From assembly GCF_023515995.1 (NCBI RefSeq), contig NZ_CP097320.1, positions 496,001 to 560,000 on the forward strand: 64,000 nucleotides of DNA. The letters run 5' to 3'. Positions 6,906 to 15,355 of this stretch are shown piece by piece; position 1 is the stretch's first letter; every line of letters begins with the position of its first letter. The notes beneath the pieces were generated by a model that had not been told where the DNA came from, did not search any database, and saw nothing but the letters and a program-made list of their open reading frames with translations. The stretch is from Candidatus Mycobacterium methanotrophicum. Lineage in GTDB: Bacteria; Actinomycetota; Actinomycetes; Mycobacteriales; Mycobacteriaceae. The translations under genes were made by a program, and so were the position numbers.

Positions 6906-7832
6906 TCAGCGGCTGCGGATCAGATCTACCGCGGTGCTCGCGGCGCTGAGGTAGCGGGCGTCGGGGCGTGCGGCGTTTTCCCGCATGGCCGCTTCGCACA
7001 TCTTGATCGCATGCTCGTCGCCGATCTCGACGGCCTCGGCCGCCAGTTCGGCGAACGTGCGGTCGGTTTCGCATGCTTCGGTGCCATCCGAGGCCCGCTG
7101 ACCGCCGAACCGAGCGAACAATTCGCGATTGACCCGCGTCATCGTGCACAAGGACGGTGCATGCAAGTTGGCGGGCAACTCCGGCAACAGCAGTCGCATC
7201 GCGGCCGGCGCGGTGATGGTGTGAATCAATGGGACTGGGAACGACGGTTTGGTGGCGGTGTAGTGGCCCGCGTATTCGGCCGTCAGCTGACCTAGCGCTG
7301 TGTTCACGTCTGCGGCCTCAAGATCACCGGCCGGGCGGTGATTGGTTGCGAGCGGGGCGAATACCGTCGCCCAGAAGCCCAGGGCACGAGCAAGTTCGTC
7401 GATCTGCAGCTCACTCGGCCGGTCAGTCTCGCGCAACGACCGCACCGCGTGGGCGGTACGAATCAGCCCATGGGTGAGCGACCCGGCGCAACCCGGCAAC
7501 AGCCTCGGCCACCACGTTCGCAGCACATCGCGCCACGGCGCCTCAGCCAGTTCCTGGCGAAAGAGCTGCACCCAATCGCCGCCGCGGTTGCGATCACCCA
7601 GCGCCGCCCGCCAATCGCCGATGGGCTCGCTGGGCGTTGGCAGCGGCGCGTGCTCGCGATGGCCGATATTGGTGTCGACCCAGCCGTCCACCTCGTCGCA
7701 GTAACCGAGCCTGGCTAACGCCTCGGCGGCCATCGGTCCGTGGTTGGCGAAGAAGCCACCGATATAGAAGCCGGTGCCGCGCAACCGATCCAACGCTGCG
7801 TTCATCGCATCGACGTAGTCAACCGATCCCAT
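6906..7832 (-). CDS. Questin oxidase family protein
   Basis: Protein of 308 residues related to the questin oxidase/Baeyer-Villiger-like family (fungal members open the anthraquinone questin; bacterial roles are unknown). Family-like features are GFFANHGPMAAEALARLG near residue 20, GDWRAALGD around residue 65, a GCAGSLTHGLIRTAHAVR segment with conserved histidine near residue 105, and a second helical half with HTITAPAAMRLLLP. I chose the ATG at 7832 because an AGGAGG ribosome binding site precedes it by 7 bases; an upstream in-frame ATG would add a poor arginine-rich stretch. It stands alone between a broken IS and the proline-rich gene. Confidence 0.75.
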   Translation of the reverse strand: MGSVDYVDAMNAALDRLRGTGFYIGGFFANHGPMAAEALARLGYCDEVDGWVDTNIGHREHAPLPTPSEPIGDWRAALGDRNRGGDWVQLFRQELAEAPWRDVLRTWWPRLLPGCAGSLTHGLIRTAHAVRSLRETDRPSELQIDELARALGFWATVFAPLATNHRPAGDLEAADVNTALGQLTAEYAGHYTATKPSFPVPLIHTITAPAAMRLLLPELPANLHAPSLCTMTRVNRELFARFGGQRASDGTEACETDRTFAELAAEAVEIGDEHAIKMCEAAMRENAARPDARYLSAASTAVDLIRSR

Positions 7833-7903
7833 CGCACACCTCCTACAACCAAGGACGCGCCGACGACCGTAAAAGTTACCGGACCATCGTCGCGTGCGGA
7901 ACC

Positions 7904-8416
7904 TCAAATCCACACGTGGAGAATCGGTTTGGCAGGACCGTCGGACGCTACATCTCGCTGAAAAGAAACCGGCGTTTCGACCCCCGCGAGTTTCACGCTA
8001 ATCGCGCCCGAATCCCCGGACACCGCGACGATTTTACCGATGACGTACTTCTGCTCATCTTCCCACCTGACGGTGGCGTAACGGCCGAGATGTTGCATCG
8101 AAAGTTCTTCCGGAGCGACCTCGGTAGGCCGCGACGGGGCTTCCGCCGGCATCTCGCGATCCAGCTGATCGGCAGCCGGCGCTGGGCCGGAATCCTCCGA
8201 CCAAGCGCGGTCATCGCCGAAGTACTCCACGTCATCGCCGGTGTGCTCGAGTCGACTTAGCGTCCGCTTGGCGCCGTGCGGGTTTGGGGCGTTTTCTTCA
8301 ACCCAGAGTCGCCAGCCCGGCGGTGGCGGAGGCCATGACGGATCCGGTGACCAACCGGGTGGCGGCACCCACCCATCAGGAGGCTTGGGCCAGTTCGGCG
8401 GAGGGTTGTATCGCAT
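7904..8416 (-). CDS. Proline/tryptophan-rich protein (DUF2510-like N-terminus)
   Basis: Product of 170 residues. The first 40 consist of repeated PP-x-GW/PDPSW units (PPPNWPKPPDGWVPPPGW, then PDPSWPPPPPGW), a pattern found at the N-terminus of many actinobacterial proteins. A charged linker follows, and the C-terminal 70 residues (LGRYATVRWEDEQKYVIGKIVAV, then ISVKLAG) look like a small beta-rich domain. No membrane segment or signal peptide. Function unknown. It ends 72 bases upstream of the questin-oxidase-like gene on the same strand and may be co-transcribed with it. Confidence 0.7.
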   Translation of the reverse strand: MRYNPPPNWPKPPDGWVPPPGWSPDPSWPPPPPGWRLWVEENAPNPHGAKRTLSRLEHTGDDVEYFGDDRAWSEDSGPAPAADQLDREMPAEAPSRPTEVAPEELSMQHLGRYATVRWEDEQKYVIGKIVAVSGDSGAISVKLAGVETPVSFQRDVASDGPAKPILHVWI

Positions 8417-8775
8417 CGACCATCACTGCTCTGGTTTGGGGATATCAATTCAATCTCACCATATAGAAATTCCGGCGTAACGCCGAACGGCGCGCAGAGC
8501 GCCCGCGATCAAGGTGAGTGTGCTACGTGTCATCCGCTCTCCACGCGCTGCGCACTCGCGTGAGGGCGATGTTAACGGCGGCGAAACCGTACGCAGCGGG
8601 GCAGCAACATCGTATCCCTACCTTCGTTCGGGACGGCCGAAGTCAAGCCGAACGCGGTGGCGCGACCGCACACGATCACAGGTTGGAACCCGGAGGACCG
8701 GGTCGCATGGCAGGCGGGCGGCGAGGGGGTCGCGCGACGGGCAGGACCAGGACGCAGGTGGAGAACACCGTCCAG

Positions 8776-8973
8776 GTGCTGCAGATTTCGTTCGCCACGG
8801 CCGGACAAAGCGCCGCACAGGCATCACTGCATGCCGCCCAAATCGCCTTCGTCGGGCCGCTGCTCGGTTGGGTCGCACGACTTTACGGTGGCCGATTCGC
8901 CGACCGGCTCGGCCGCGGCAAGGTCGCGCTGGGGAGCTTCGTCGGCATGATCGGCGGCGTCGGGATCTTCACG
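8776..8973 (+). pseudogene. Nitrate/nitrite transporter (NarK-like MFS) fragment
   Basis: About 66 codons of an MFS nitrate transporter without start or stop of its own: LQISFATAGQSAAQASLHAAQ, then VGPLLGWVARLYGGRFADRLGRGKV and SFVGMIGGVGIF. The GGRFADRLGRGK stretch is the conserved cytoplasmic loop between helices 2 and 3 of MFS transporters, and the wording is that of actinobacterial NarK. The fragment stops abruptly where an opposite-strand nitrate reductase fragment begins. The 300 bases before it (8470-8775) carry no gene I can recognise. Confidence 0.65.
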
Positions 8974-9290
8974 AGTCGTCGGGATGCAGCTGCGGGAACG
9001 GTTCGGGGTTGAGTTTGTTGAGCTTGGCCACCTTTCCGGGCTTGGTCATGGTGCGCCATTGGTGTGCAAGCCTGTCGGTGGCGAACACCAGCGTGAACTC
9101 GTCGTCGCGCAGCTCTGCTGCGGGCAGATACGGCCGCGGCGAGAACCGGGCGCGACGGCTCGGCGTCGGGAAGGCCAGGTCGGCGACGGTGCCGTCTTCG
9201 GCGGTGTGCAGATCCTGACTTATGCCGTCGTTGCGGTCGCGGATCGAGTTGCGGTCGGCGCAACCGGGCGCTGCGGGCCGACCTTTCACC
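8969..9290 (-). pseudogene. Molybdopterin nitrate reductase, C-terminal fragment
   Basis: On the minus strand about 100 codons match the start of the molybdopterin dinucleotide-binding domain at the end of assimilatory nitrate reductases: FTLVFATDRLAHQWRTMTK, GKVAKLNKLNPEPF and QLHPDD. The domain breaks off directly at the NarK fragment, and the sequence before it is not continuous with a catalytic domain. Together with the transporter piece it shows that a nitrate assimilation locus once stood here and was reduced to fragments. Confidence 0.6.
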
Positions 9291-9347
9291 GCGCCAGGCG
9301 CTGTAGTAAACTCGCGGGTCACAGCTGTAAAGTGGCGTAAAATTCGC

Positions 9348-9542
9348 TTACGGCTCGGCGAACACCACACAGTCATGCAGGCAGCCCTTCGCGAACCCCG
9401 GAGTGCTCGCGTTGCGGCGCAGCAGCGCTCGGGCCGGCCCGACCTTCATGGCGCGCTCACGCAACTCGGGTTCGACGGTCACGGTGTGCACTCGATAGTC
9501 GTCGTCGACGGTGACGAGGTAGGCGAACCGGTAGTCGTCCAA
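9348..9542 (-). pseudogene. PPOX-class (F420/FMN) oxidoreductase fragment
   Basis: A 64-codon frame reading FAYLVTVDDDYRVHTVTVEPEL and then RERAMKVGPARALLRRNAS followed by GFAKGCLHDCVVF. The first part resembles the beginning of the split-barrel domain of pyridoxamine-phosphate-oxidase-like F420/FMN proteins. It lacks the second half of the barrel. Whether it is a complete small protein or a remnant is uncertain; its position among remnants favours the latter. Confidence 0.35.
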
Positions 9543-9584
9543 TGCGTCAGCCAGCCGTTCGAAGTCGACTTCCTTTGGCCTTAG

Positions 9585-9900
9585 CCTGATTCCACCGATG
9601 GACCCTGTGGTCGGGGGTTGAGTTGTTGATCTTGATGTTGGCTGGTGGTGGGTGTGGCAGGGCCGCTGGTCTGTCCAGCTTTTCCTGTTGGGTCCTGGTT
9701 GGCGGGGCGGGTGGATGGTGGTTCAGGCGCTGGATTGGTAGCCGATGATGTTGTGCCACAGGGTGTTCCATGCCGGTTCCCAGGGCCAGTGGGTGGGTAG
9801 GTGCAAAATTGTTGTGCGGAAACTCCAATTATCCCAGCTCAGAGGGCAGTTTCTTCATTCCGACACGGCAAAACTCAAATCAATTCATCGGTGGAATCAG
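9585..9900. mobile_element. IS remnant with 17-bp terminal inverted repeats (IS1380-like)
   Basis: The stretch is bounded by CCTGATTCCACCGATG on the left and its exact reverse complement on the right; one further base matches outside, and TTA is present on both flanks as a possible target duplication. Inside, the minus strand keeps a short transposase tail reading PTHWPWEPAWNTLWHNIIGYQ before a stop, which resembles the C-terminal end of IS1380-family transposases. With 316 bp it is an internally deleted element that could behave like a MITE if a full-length relative is active elsewhere. Confidence 0.65.
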
Positions 9901-10005
9901 GCTTAGTGCCCATACCGGCCTTAGTGCCCATATTGGAAGCGTAGGTGTAACCGGGCCTGGTTCTGGGGTATTGCTTTCCCCTGACATCGGGGCTTTAAAA
10001 GGGCT

Positions 10006-10345
10006 ATGAAGATGGCGAAGATGGTGGCGCGTCGGGTCCGGCGCAGGTGGCTTCCGTTGGCTGTCAGTGTTATTGCGGTTGCAGGCTGCGTCGCGCCGGG
10101 GACAGCGGTGGAAACCGAACCCGAGGTCAGCGTGACGACGGTCGGTGCGCCGCTGCGCGATCCGGTGTGGTCGTACCGCAATGATGCCCTCGTCGGACTC
10201 GCCGACGATGGGCGAGTCGCCGAAATCACCGACCTGGGCTCCGCGCACGCCAGAACACGGCTGTCGGCGCCGATGCTGGTGGGGCGCAATCTGCAGATCA
10301 GCCGGAAAGACGACCAGCTCCTCTTTGTGCCGCAGCCGCAACGCG
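10006..10345 (+). pseudogene. Secreted lipoprotein with beta-propeller-like start, truncated
   Basis: The frame starts with MKMAKMVARRVRRR, a hydrophobic stretch and a lipobox (VAGC near residue 27), so it encoded an exported lipoprotein. The following residues (PVWSYRNDALVGLADDGRVAEI, LQISRKDDQLLFVPQPQRDNVAV) look like the first blades of a YncE/beta-propeller protein. At about 10345 homology ends and the frame continues, antisense, into a cytochrome b gene fragment, giving a 150-residue ORF with a nonsense tail. A deletion has joined two convergent truncated genes head to head. Confidence 0.6.
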
Positions 10346-11007
10346 ACAACGTAGCGGTTGCGAATCGAGCCGAAGATCATCGCCGCGCTCAGATGGCCCC
10401 AACCCCAGAAGAACACCATCGAGAGATGGATGACGATGAAGACCACGAAGGCGAGTAGCCCCAGGAAATGCAGGCTGCGCGCCCATTGCCGTCCGCCCCA
10501 CATCCGCACGTACGACGGGAATCTGGCTTCGATCGCCGGGGATTGGGCGGCGCCGGTGAGGATCTGAAAGGGCGCCAGCCCGAAGACGACGCCCGCATAA
10601 GCCAGCTTCTGCATGGCGTCCAGTGGCTCACCCGGCAGCAACGGCGGCAGGTTGAAGGTCATGTAGGTGACGATGTCGTCCCAGGCCTCCGGGAAGATCG
10701 ACCACGAGCCGGGCCAGTAGCGATGCCACTGCCCGGTAGCGAACAGCAGGATGTAGTAGGACAGCCCCAGCAGAATCCAGCCGATCACCACAAAGAAATG
10801 CCAGTTCCGGCCGATGCCCAACTCGGCGCGGCCGGGCAACGAAATGAACGGGCTGTAGTCCTCCTCCTCATCGAGGGTGTCGAACAGCCTGTCCCTCGGC
10901 ATGACCTTGCGGGTGAAGCGCGCCCATTCGCTTCCGGGTCTGCTGTCGTCATGCCAGTACAACTTTGGATGAGTGGAAAGGATCTCGATGCCGCTGCGGA
11001 TGATCAA
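10346..11007 (-). pseudogene. Membrane cytochrome b (b561/thiosulfate-reductase-anchor type), both ends lost
   Basis: Minus-strand frame of a haem-binding membrane anchor. Visible are IIRSGIEILSTHPKLYWHD, helices around FVVIGWILLGLSYYILLFATG, MQKLAYAGVVFGLAPFQILTGAA and HFLGLLAFVVFIVIHLSMVFFWG, with histidines suitable for haem ligation. Relatives partner molybdopterin oxidoreductases. The N-terminus is missing, since the frame starts inside the first helix region at a fusion with the next gene, and the C-terminus is cut at about 10350 where the lipoprotein remnant begins. The frame runs on to 9880 as meaningless sequence. Confidence 0.65.
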
Positions 11008-11503
11008 CGTTGATGCCCAGCAGCACCGACATGTGGACGGCGACGAAGCCCAGCGCGAACGCGCCGGCGAATGTGCCGGGGGCGAAGTCCCACCGGCCGG
11101 TCACCGCCACCAGTCCGGCCAGCGGCGCCGGTCGGCTGGCCAGGTACAGGCTGAGGAAGACCACCGAAACCAGATCGCCGAAGAACCAGCCGCGTTGCGG
11201 CACAACGGGATTACGGCCCAGCCACAGGGACGCGGCAGCCAACAGGCAGCAAGCTCCCACAATCGCGGTGTAGACGAAGAAGTACGTCGGCAGTTCCGGC
11301 CGGCTGGTCAGCACGTAAACATGGACCAGGGCGATCCCGATCAGCAGCGCTGCGCCCAGCATGCTCACCGTCCGGGGCAAATTGAATGCGACGTAGCCTT
11401 TGAGGCGAAGCGCTTCATACAACTGACTGCGCTTCCACCTTTCGATGACCGCATCCGTCACAGCCGCCGCGTACCCGACTACGTCAATCTGCAAACGCTT
11501 CAA
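10949..11503 (-). CDS. Multi-spanning membrane protein, C-terminus replaced by fusion
   Basis: Product of 184 residues with about four or five hydrophobic helices (TVSMLGAALLIGIALVHVYV, FVYTAIVGACCLLAAASLW, GDLVSVVFLSLYLASR, GTFAGAFALGFVAVHMSVLLGI). The last 20 residues (from about NVDHPQRH) overlap the cytochrome fragment in another frame and are non-hydrophobic, so the original end is probably lost in the same deletion that removed the cytochrome N-terminus. The MKRLQIDVVGYAAAVTDAVIERW start looks natural. Function unknown. Confidence 0.55.
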   Translation of the reverse strand: MKRLQIDVVGYAAAVTDAVIERWKRSQLYEALRLKGYVAFNLPRTVSMLGAALLIGIALVHVYVLTSRPELPTYFFVYTAIVGACCLLAAASLWLGRNPVVPQRGWFFGDLVSVVFLSLYLASRPAPLAGLVAVTGRWDFAPGTFAGAFALGFVAVHMSVLLGINVDHPQRHRDPFHSSKVVLA

Positions 11504-11884
11504 GAGTTTCGACGATCACGGTCGTGGCCTTGACCATTGCTACGGCGAGGCTGCCGGGCGTCAGTTTCAATTCCGTTGCCGCTTCGTGCTCATCAGGGAT
11601 ACAACGGTGTGCGGGCCACATTGCATTTCGACTTGGGTCATCACCTTGTCGCTGATCACGTTGGTGACCAAACCGACGAAGCGATTGCGTGCAGAGCTGC
11701 CGGCGCCCAGCGGGTCCGGCGGCAACGGCGGTGCGTTTTTGCGCCAAAACTCGGCCAGGACGTGCCCGGCGATCACCTTGCGGCCGGCGTCGTCTCGGCT
11801 GGCCGACGACGCGCCGTTGTCGATCCATCGCCGCACAGTGTCGTCGCCGACCCCCAGCAGTTCAGCTGCCTGACGGATGCGCAT
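11484..11884 (-). pseudogene. HTH-TOBE molybdate/pterin-binding regulator, frameshifted
   Basis: Small regulator with an excisionase/MerR-like helix-turn-helix (MRIRQAAELLGVGDDTVRRW, then GRKVIAGHVLAEF) followed by a single TOBE/Mop domain (SSARNRFVGLVTNVISDKVM, EMQCGPHTVVSLMST and, in the next frame, EAATELKLTPGSLAVAMVKATTVIVE). Such proteins bind molybdate or molybdopterin. A one-base loss near 11584 separates the two parts of the TOBE domain. The gene lies divergently just upstream of moaA, the expected place for a molybdenum-responsive regulator. If the indel is real, molybdate sensing is lost. Confidence 0.8.
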
Positions 11885-12015
11885 CGTTGGCACATCTAGA
11901 TGGTAGATGATGCCGTGACCTGCAGGAAGGCGGCGTACGTTGGCTCGGCTCCTCCTCATCGCGCTGCGCCGATGGATAATGAAAACGTTGCTCCCGACCA
12001 GCTGCGGATGGTGTC

Positions 12016-13092
12016 ATGATCACGACGCTCGGTGTGCCTTCGGTGCGGCGTCGTCAGGTTGGCCCGCTGACCCAGCCCGCACGCACCGGCCCGTTGATCG
12101 ACAGCTACGGGCGGGTCGCCACCGATCTTCGGGTGTCGCTGACCGACCGCTGCAACCTGCGATGCACGTACTGCATGCCCGCCGAGGGTCTGCCGTGGTC
12201 GGCTGCCGAGCAGCTGCTGCGGCCCGATGAGATTCTGCGGCTGGTGCGAATCGGCGTGACTCGGCTGGGCATCACCGAAGTGCGGTTCACGGGTGGAGAA
12301 CCGTTGCTGGCTAAGCATCTTCACGAAATTGTCGCCGCAACCGCCGCGCTGCGGCCGCGCCCGGAGATCGCGCTGACCACCAACGGCGTTTTGTTGGCCA
12401 AGCGTGCTGACGAGTTGGCGCGGGCCGGCTTAGACCGGGTGAATGTGTCGCTGGACTCCGTGGACTACGCCCGCTTCGCGGCGATCACCCGCCGCGACCG
12501 GCTGGCTGATGTGCTGGATGGCCTGGCCGCCGCGCAGGAAGCCGGTCTGCGACCGGTCAAGGTGAATGCCGTGCTGGACCCGCGCACCGGGCTCAACGAT
12601 GCGGTGTCGCTGGTGCGGTTCTGCCTCGGCCATGACTACCAGCTCCGGATTATCGAGCAGATGCCGCTGGATGCCGGACACGAATGGCGCCGCGGGGCCA
12701 CGGTTTCCGCAGATCGGGTCCTCGCACAGCTGCGACGGCATTCGTTTGCGCTGAAACCCGATCGAGCGCCGCGGGGTTCGGCGCCGGCCGAGCTGTGGCG
12801 GATCACCGATCCCGCGTCGGGACGCACCGGAAAAGTCGGGATCATCGCCTCGGTGACGCACCCCTTCTGCGCGACCTGTGACCGCACCCGGTTGACCGCC
12901 GACGGGCAGCTGCGCAGCTGTCTGTTCGCCAACGAGGAGACCGACCTGCGCGGGCTGCTGCGCGGCGGCGCCGACGACGCCTCGATCGAGGCCGCATGGC
13001 GGGCCGCGATGTGGGACAAACCCGCCGGCCATGGCATCGACGACCCGGACTTCGTCCAGCCGGCGCGGCCGATGAGCGCAATTGGTGGCTGA
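12016..13092 (+). CDS. moaA: GTP 3',8-cyclase MoaA
   Basis: Radical SAM enzyme of 358 residues for the first step of molybdenum cofactor synthesis, converting GTP to 3',8-cyclo-H2GTP, which MoaC turns into cyclic pyranopterin phosphate. The SAM cluster motif C-x3-C-x2-C is CNLRCTYC near residue 48. The second, substrate-binding cluster is in FCATCDRTRLTADGQLRSC near residue 290, and the SAM segment FTGGEPLL lies near residue 95. It ends with the essential Gly-Gly. Its last bases overlap moaD. The start region before the SYGRVATDLRVSLT core is about 30 residues long, as in mycobacterial homologues. Confidence 0.95.
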   Translation: MITTLGVPSVRRRQVGPLTQPARTGPLIDSYGRVATDLRVSLTDRCNLRCTYCMPAEGLPWSAAEQLLRPDEILRLVRIGVTRLGITEVRFTGGEPLLAKHLHEIVAATAALRPRPEIALTTNGVLLAKRADELARAGLDRVNVSLDSVDYARFAAITRRDRLADVLDGLAAAQEAGLRPVKVNAVLDPRTGLNDAVSLVRFCLGHDYQLRIIEQMPLDAGHEWRRGATVSADRVLAQLRRHSFALKPDRAPRGSAPAELWRITDPASGRTGKVGIIASVTHPFCATCDRTRLTADGQLRSCLFANEETDLRGLLRGGADDASIEAAWRAAMWDKPAGHGIDDPDFVQPARPMSAIGG

Positions 13093-13351
13093 CTCCGTGG
13101 GTCAGACGGTCACCGTGCGGTATTTCGCGGCCGCCCGCGCCGCCGCCGGGTCTGATTCCGAGCAGCTGAGCATGCGTTGCGGCGCCACGGTTGCCGACCT
13201 TGTCGACGGGTTGGCGAACCGCAGCCAGGAATTCGCCCGCGTACTGTCCCGGTGCTCGTTTCTCTGCGACGGCGTGGCGGTACGGGACCAGGCCCAGCCG
13301 CTCCAGGCGGGCAACACGATCGATGTCCTGCCGCCGTTCGCCGGAGGTTGA
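13085..13351 (+). CDS. moaD: Molybdopterin synthase small subunit MoaD
   Basis: Ubiquitin-like sulphur carrier of 88 residues; its C-terminal Gly-Gly (PPFAGG) is thiocarboxylated and donates sulphur to make molybdopterin in complex with MoaE. VTVRYFAAARAAAG and LQAGNTIDVLPPFAGG are the typical beginning and end. I prefer the GTG at 13085; a TTG one codon earlier is also possible. It overlaps the end of moaA by 8 bases, so the two are co-translated. Confidence 0.93.
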   Translation: MADSVGQTVTVRYFAAARAAAGSDSEQLSMRCGATVADLVDGLANRSQEFARVLSRCSFLCDGVAVRDQAQPLQAGNTIDVLPPFAGG

Positions 13352-13360
13352 ACGACGCCG

Positions 13361-13786
13361 CTAGGCCGAGCCCACCCACTCGTCGGTTCCGTCGGCGAAG
13401 AATTGGCGCTTCCACACCGGCAGCCGTGCCTTGATGGCGTCCACCAGCAGTGCGCAGGTAGCAAACGCCGCTTGGCGATGATCGGCGGCGACCGCGGCTA
13501 CCAGCGCCGCCTCCCCGATCTGCAGGACGCCGATGCGATGGCTGACTGCAACAGCGCGCGTCCCCGGCGATTGCGCGGCGATGTCGGCCACCACCTCGGC
13601 GAGGACGTCGGCGGCCGACGGATGCGCGGAATATTCGAGCTTGCGCACTCGACGCCCGCTGTCGTGGTCACGAATCATGCCGACGAAGCCCACGATGGCT
13701 CCGGCGGCATGATGGCTGACCAGTTCCTGGTGTTCGGCAAGCGAAATCGGCTGATCGGTCAGCGCCGCGCGCACTACCAGCGTCAT
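13361..13786 (-). CDS. moaE: Molybdopterin synthase catalytic subunit MoaE
   Basis: Large subunit of molybdopterin synthase, 141 residues from the ATG at 13786. Recognisable are [55 protein letters not shown] and the C-terminal [20 protein letters not shown], whose KxxxPxWK(R/K) carries the active-site lysines. It is convergent with moaD, 9 bases apart, and divergent from moeA. An upstream in-frame ATG would add four residues. Confidence 0.95.
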   Translation of the reverse strand: MTLVVRAALTDQPISLAEHQELVSHHAAGAIVGFVGMIRDHDSGRRVRKLEYSAHPSAADVLAEVVADIAAQSPGTRAVAVSHRIGVLQIGEAALVAAVAADHRQAAFATCALLVDAIKARLPVWKRQFFADGTDEWVGSA

Positions 13787-13836
13787 TGCCGACCGCAACC
13801 CGTCACCATGGACACCAACTATATTTTGGAGACGCC

Positions 13837-14724
13837 ATGCGGTCGGTCGAGGAGCACCAACACGTTGTTGCCGGGCTGATCACTGCCCGGCCCGGCGCCA
13901 CTGCCGAACTGCCCGACGCCGAGGGGCGGGTGCTGTTCGACGACGTGACTGCGACGGTGGCGCTGCCGGTTTTCGACGACTCCGCGATGGACGGCTACGC
14001 CGTCCGTGCCGACGAGGTGGCGATGGCTACCTCCGGACGGCCCGTGAAACTGCCCGTGGCAGAAGATATTCCGGCCGGTCGGACCGACATTCCGGCACTG
14101 CAGCCGGGTACCGCGCATCGCATCATGACGGGCGCGCCGATCCCGGCCGCGGTCCGCGCCGCCGGTGCCGAAGTGGTTGCCACCGCGATCGCCGGCGATG
14201 ACGTCGCCCAATTCACGGCGCTGCTGGACCGCTACGCCGCCGAGTCCGATCTGATCATCACCAGCGGCGGCGTCAGCGCGGGGGCCTACGAGGTGGTCAA
14301 GGACGCCTTCGGCCGAGCCGGTGACGGGCGGGTGGAGTTCGTCAAGGTGGCTATGCAGCCCGGCATGCCACAGGGCGCCGGCCGGGTTGCCGGCACACCC
14401 ATCGTCACCCTGCCCGGTAACCCGGTCAGTGCGCTGGTGTCGTTCGAGGTGTTCATCCGTCCGGCGCTGCGCTCAGCGATGGGGTTGCCGGCTCCGCACC
14501 GGCCGCGCCGATCCGCCGTGCTGACCGAGACGTTGACCTCGCCGGCCGGTAAACGCCAGTTCCGCCGCGGAGTTTTCGACCCTGCCGGCACCGCCGTGAG
14601 CCACGGCCCGCCGGGGTCACATCATCTTGGGTGGCTGGCCTCGGCGAACTGCCTGCTGGACATTCCTGCTGACGTCACCGACGTTCCGGCCGGCTCGCAG
14701 GTGCAGATCTGGGACCTGCGCTAG
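13837..14724 (+). CDS. moeA: Molybdopterin molybdenumtransferase MoeA with large in-frame deletion
   Basis: MoeA inserts molybdate into adenylated molybdopterin. The N-terminal region is conserved ([28 protein letters not shown]) and so is the end of domain III and domain IV ([53 protein letters not shown]). About 100 residues are missing between the TGAPIP motif near residue 104 and AVRAAGAEV; normal MoeA has about 400 residues, this one 295. The lost part includes the rest of domain II/I and the STG-S-E-L start of the molybdopterin-binding domain, so activity is doubtful although the frame is open. An IS remnant begins exactly at the stop codon. Confidence 0.85.
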   Translation: MRSVEEHQHVVAGLITARPGATAELPDAEGRVLFDDVTATVALPVFDDSAMDGYAVRADEVAMATSGRPVKLPVAEDIPAGRTDIPALQPGTAHRIMTGAPIPAAVRAAGAEVVATAIAGDDVAQFTALLDRYAAESDLIITSGGVSAGAYEVVKDAFGRAGDGRVEFVKVAMQPGMPQGAGRVAGTPIVTLPGNPVSALVSFEVFIRPALRSAMGLPAPHRPRRSAVLTETLTSPAGKRQFRRGVFDPAGTAVSHGPPGSHHLGWLASANCLLDIPADVTDVPAGSQVQIWDLR

Positions 14725-15337
14725 GTGGCTGGTGTCGAACGGCCATTGTGGGGGCGCTGGTTGACCGGTCGGGCTATCGGGTAGTGCTCGCGTGATCGTG
14801 AGTGGCCTAGCTCGGGTGAATTCGGTTGTCGGGATTGGTGATTCCGTTGCTTGGCTGGTCTAGAGGCGGTCCTGGTGGGCCGGTTGGCATCGCCGCCGGC
14901 CTTAGGTCGCGGCTGCGGCCGTGTCCATCGTGGCCACCGCGTCATACAGCGGGGTCGAATCCAGCACCCGCTTGCGTCCGACCAGCCCGCCGGCGGCATA
15001 CTTCCAGCGCGCGTCGAAGGCGAACCGCTGCACCGCCTCCCGATCCGAGAGGCCCTCGATGCGCTGCAGCACCATCACCACCGCCACAATCATCGGCGGC
15101 ACACTGCGCCGGCCCACATCAGCGAAAACGTCAGCGAACATCTCATCGCCGAACAAGCTCAAGCACTCCCGATGCAGCACGCCGTAAATCGAGTCCGGCG
15201 CCACCCGGCCCTCGCAGAAGTCCACCGTCGTCCGCCACAAATCCGCCTGCTTCGGCGTCAAACCCAAACTCACCCAACCATTCTCGCTTACCGCGCCCAG
15301 TTACCCGGTCAACGCCACGCGAAAAACACCAGCCACC
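14724..15337. mobile_element. IS1182-like element remnant with 12-bp inverted ends
   Basis: GGTGGCTGGTGT at the left end is exactly repeated in inverted form at the right end; the next outer bases (CGCTA / CGCTG) also nearly match. The left end overlaps the last base of the moeA stop codon and the right end lies 18 bases before moaC, so the element separates moeA from moaC. Inside is a minus-strand transposase gene with an internal deletion. The element is 614 bp, far shorter than a complete IS1182 element of about 1.5 kb or more. Confidence 0.7.
14902..15273 (-). pseudogene. IS1182-family transposase, N-terminal domain with internal deletion
   Basis: 123-residue frame beginning MSLGLTPKQADLWRTTVDFC and containing MIVAVVMVLQRIEGLSDREAV and RFAFDARWKYAAGG, the conserved N-terminal domain of IS1182-type transposases. 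It then jumps directly to LVGRKRVLDSTPLYDAVATMDT, which in complete proteins lies roughly 45 residues further on and carries the first catalytic aspartate. Everything after this is missing. Non-functional. Confidence 0.8.
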
Positions 15338-15355
15338 CAGCGGAGCCCTGTCAGA

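Noticed and set aside
10468..11533. Plus-strand open frames of 180-186 codons opposite the cytochrome b and membrane protein
   Set aside because: The minus strand has hydrophobic helices and conserved motifs; the plus frames are charged and repetitive as expected for antisense of membrane proteins.
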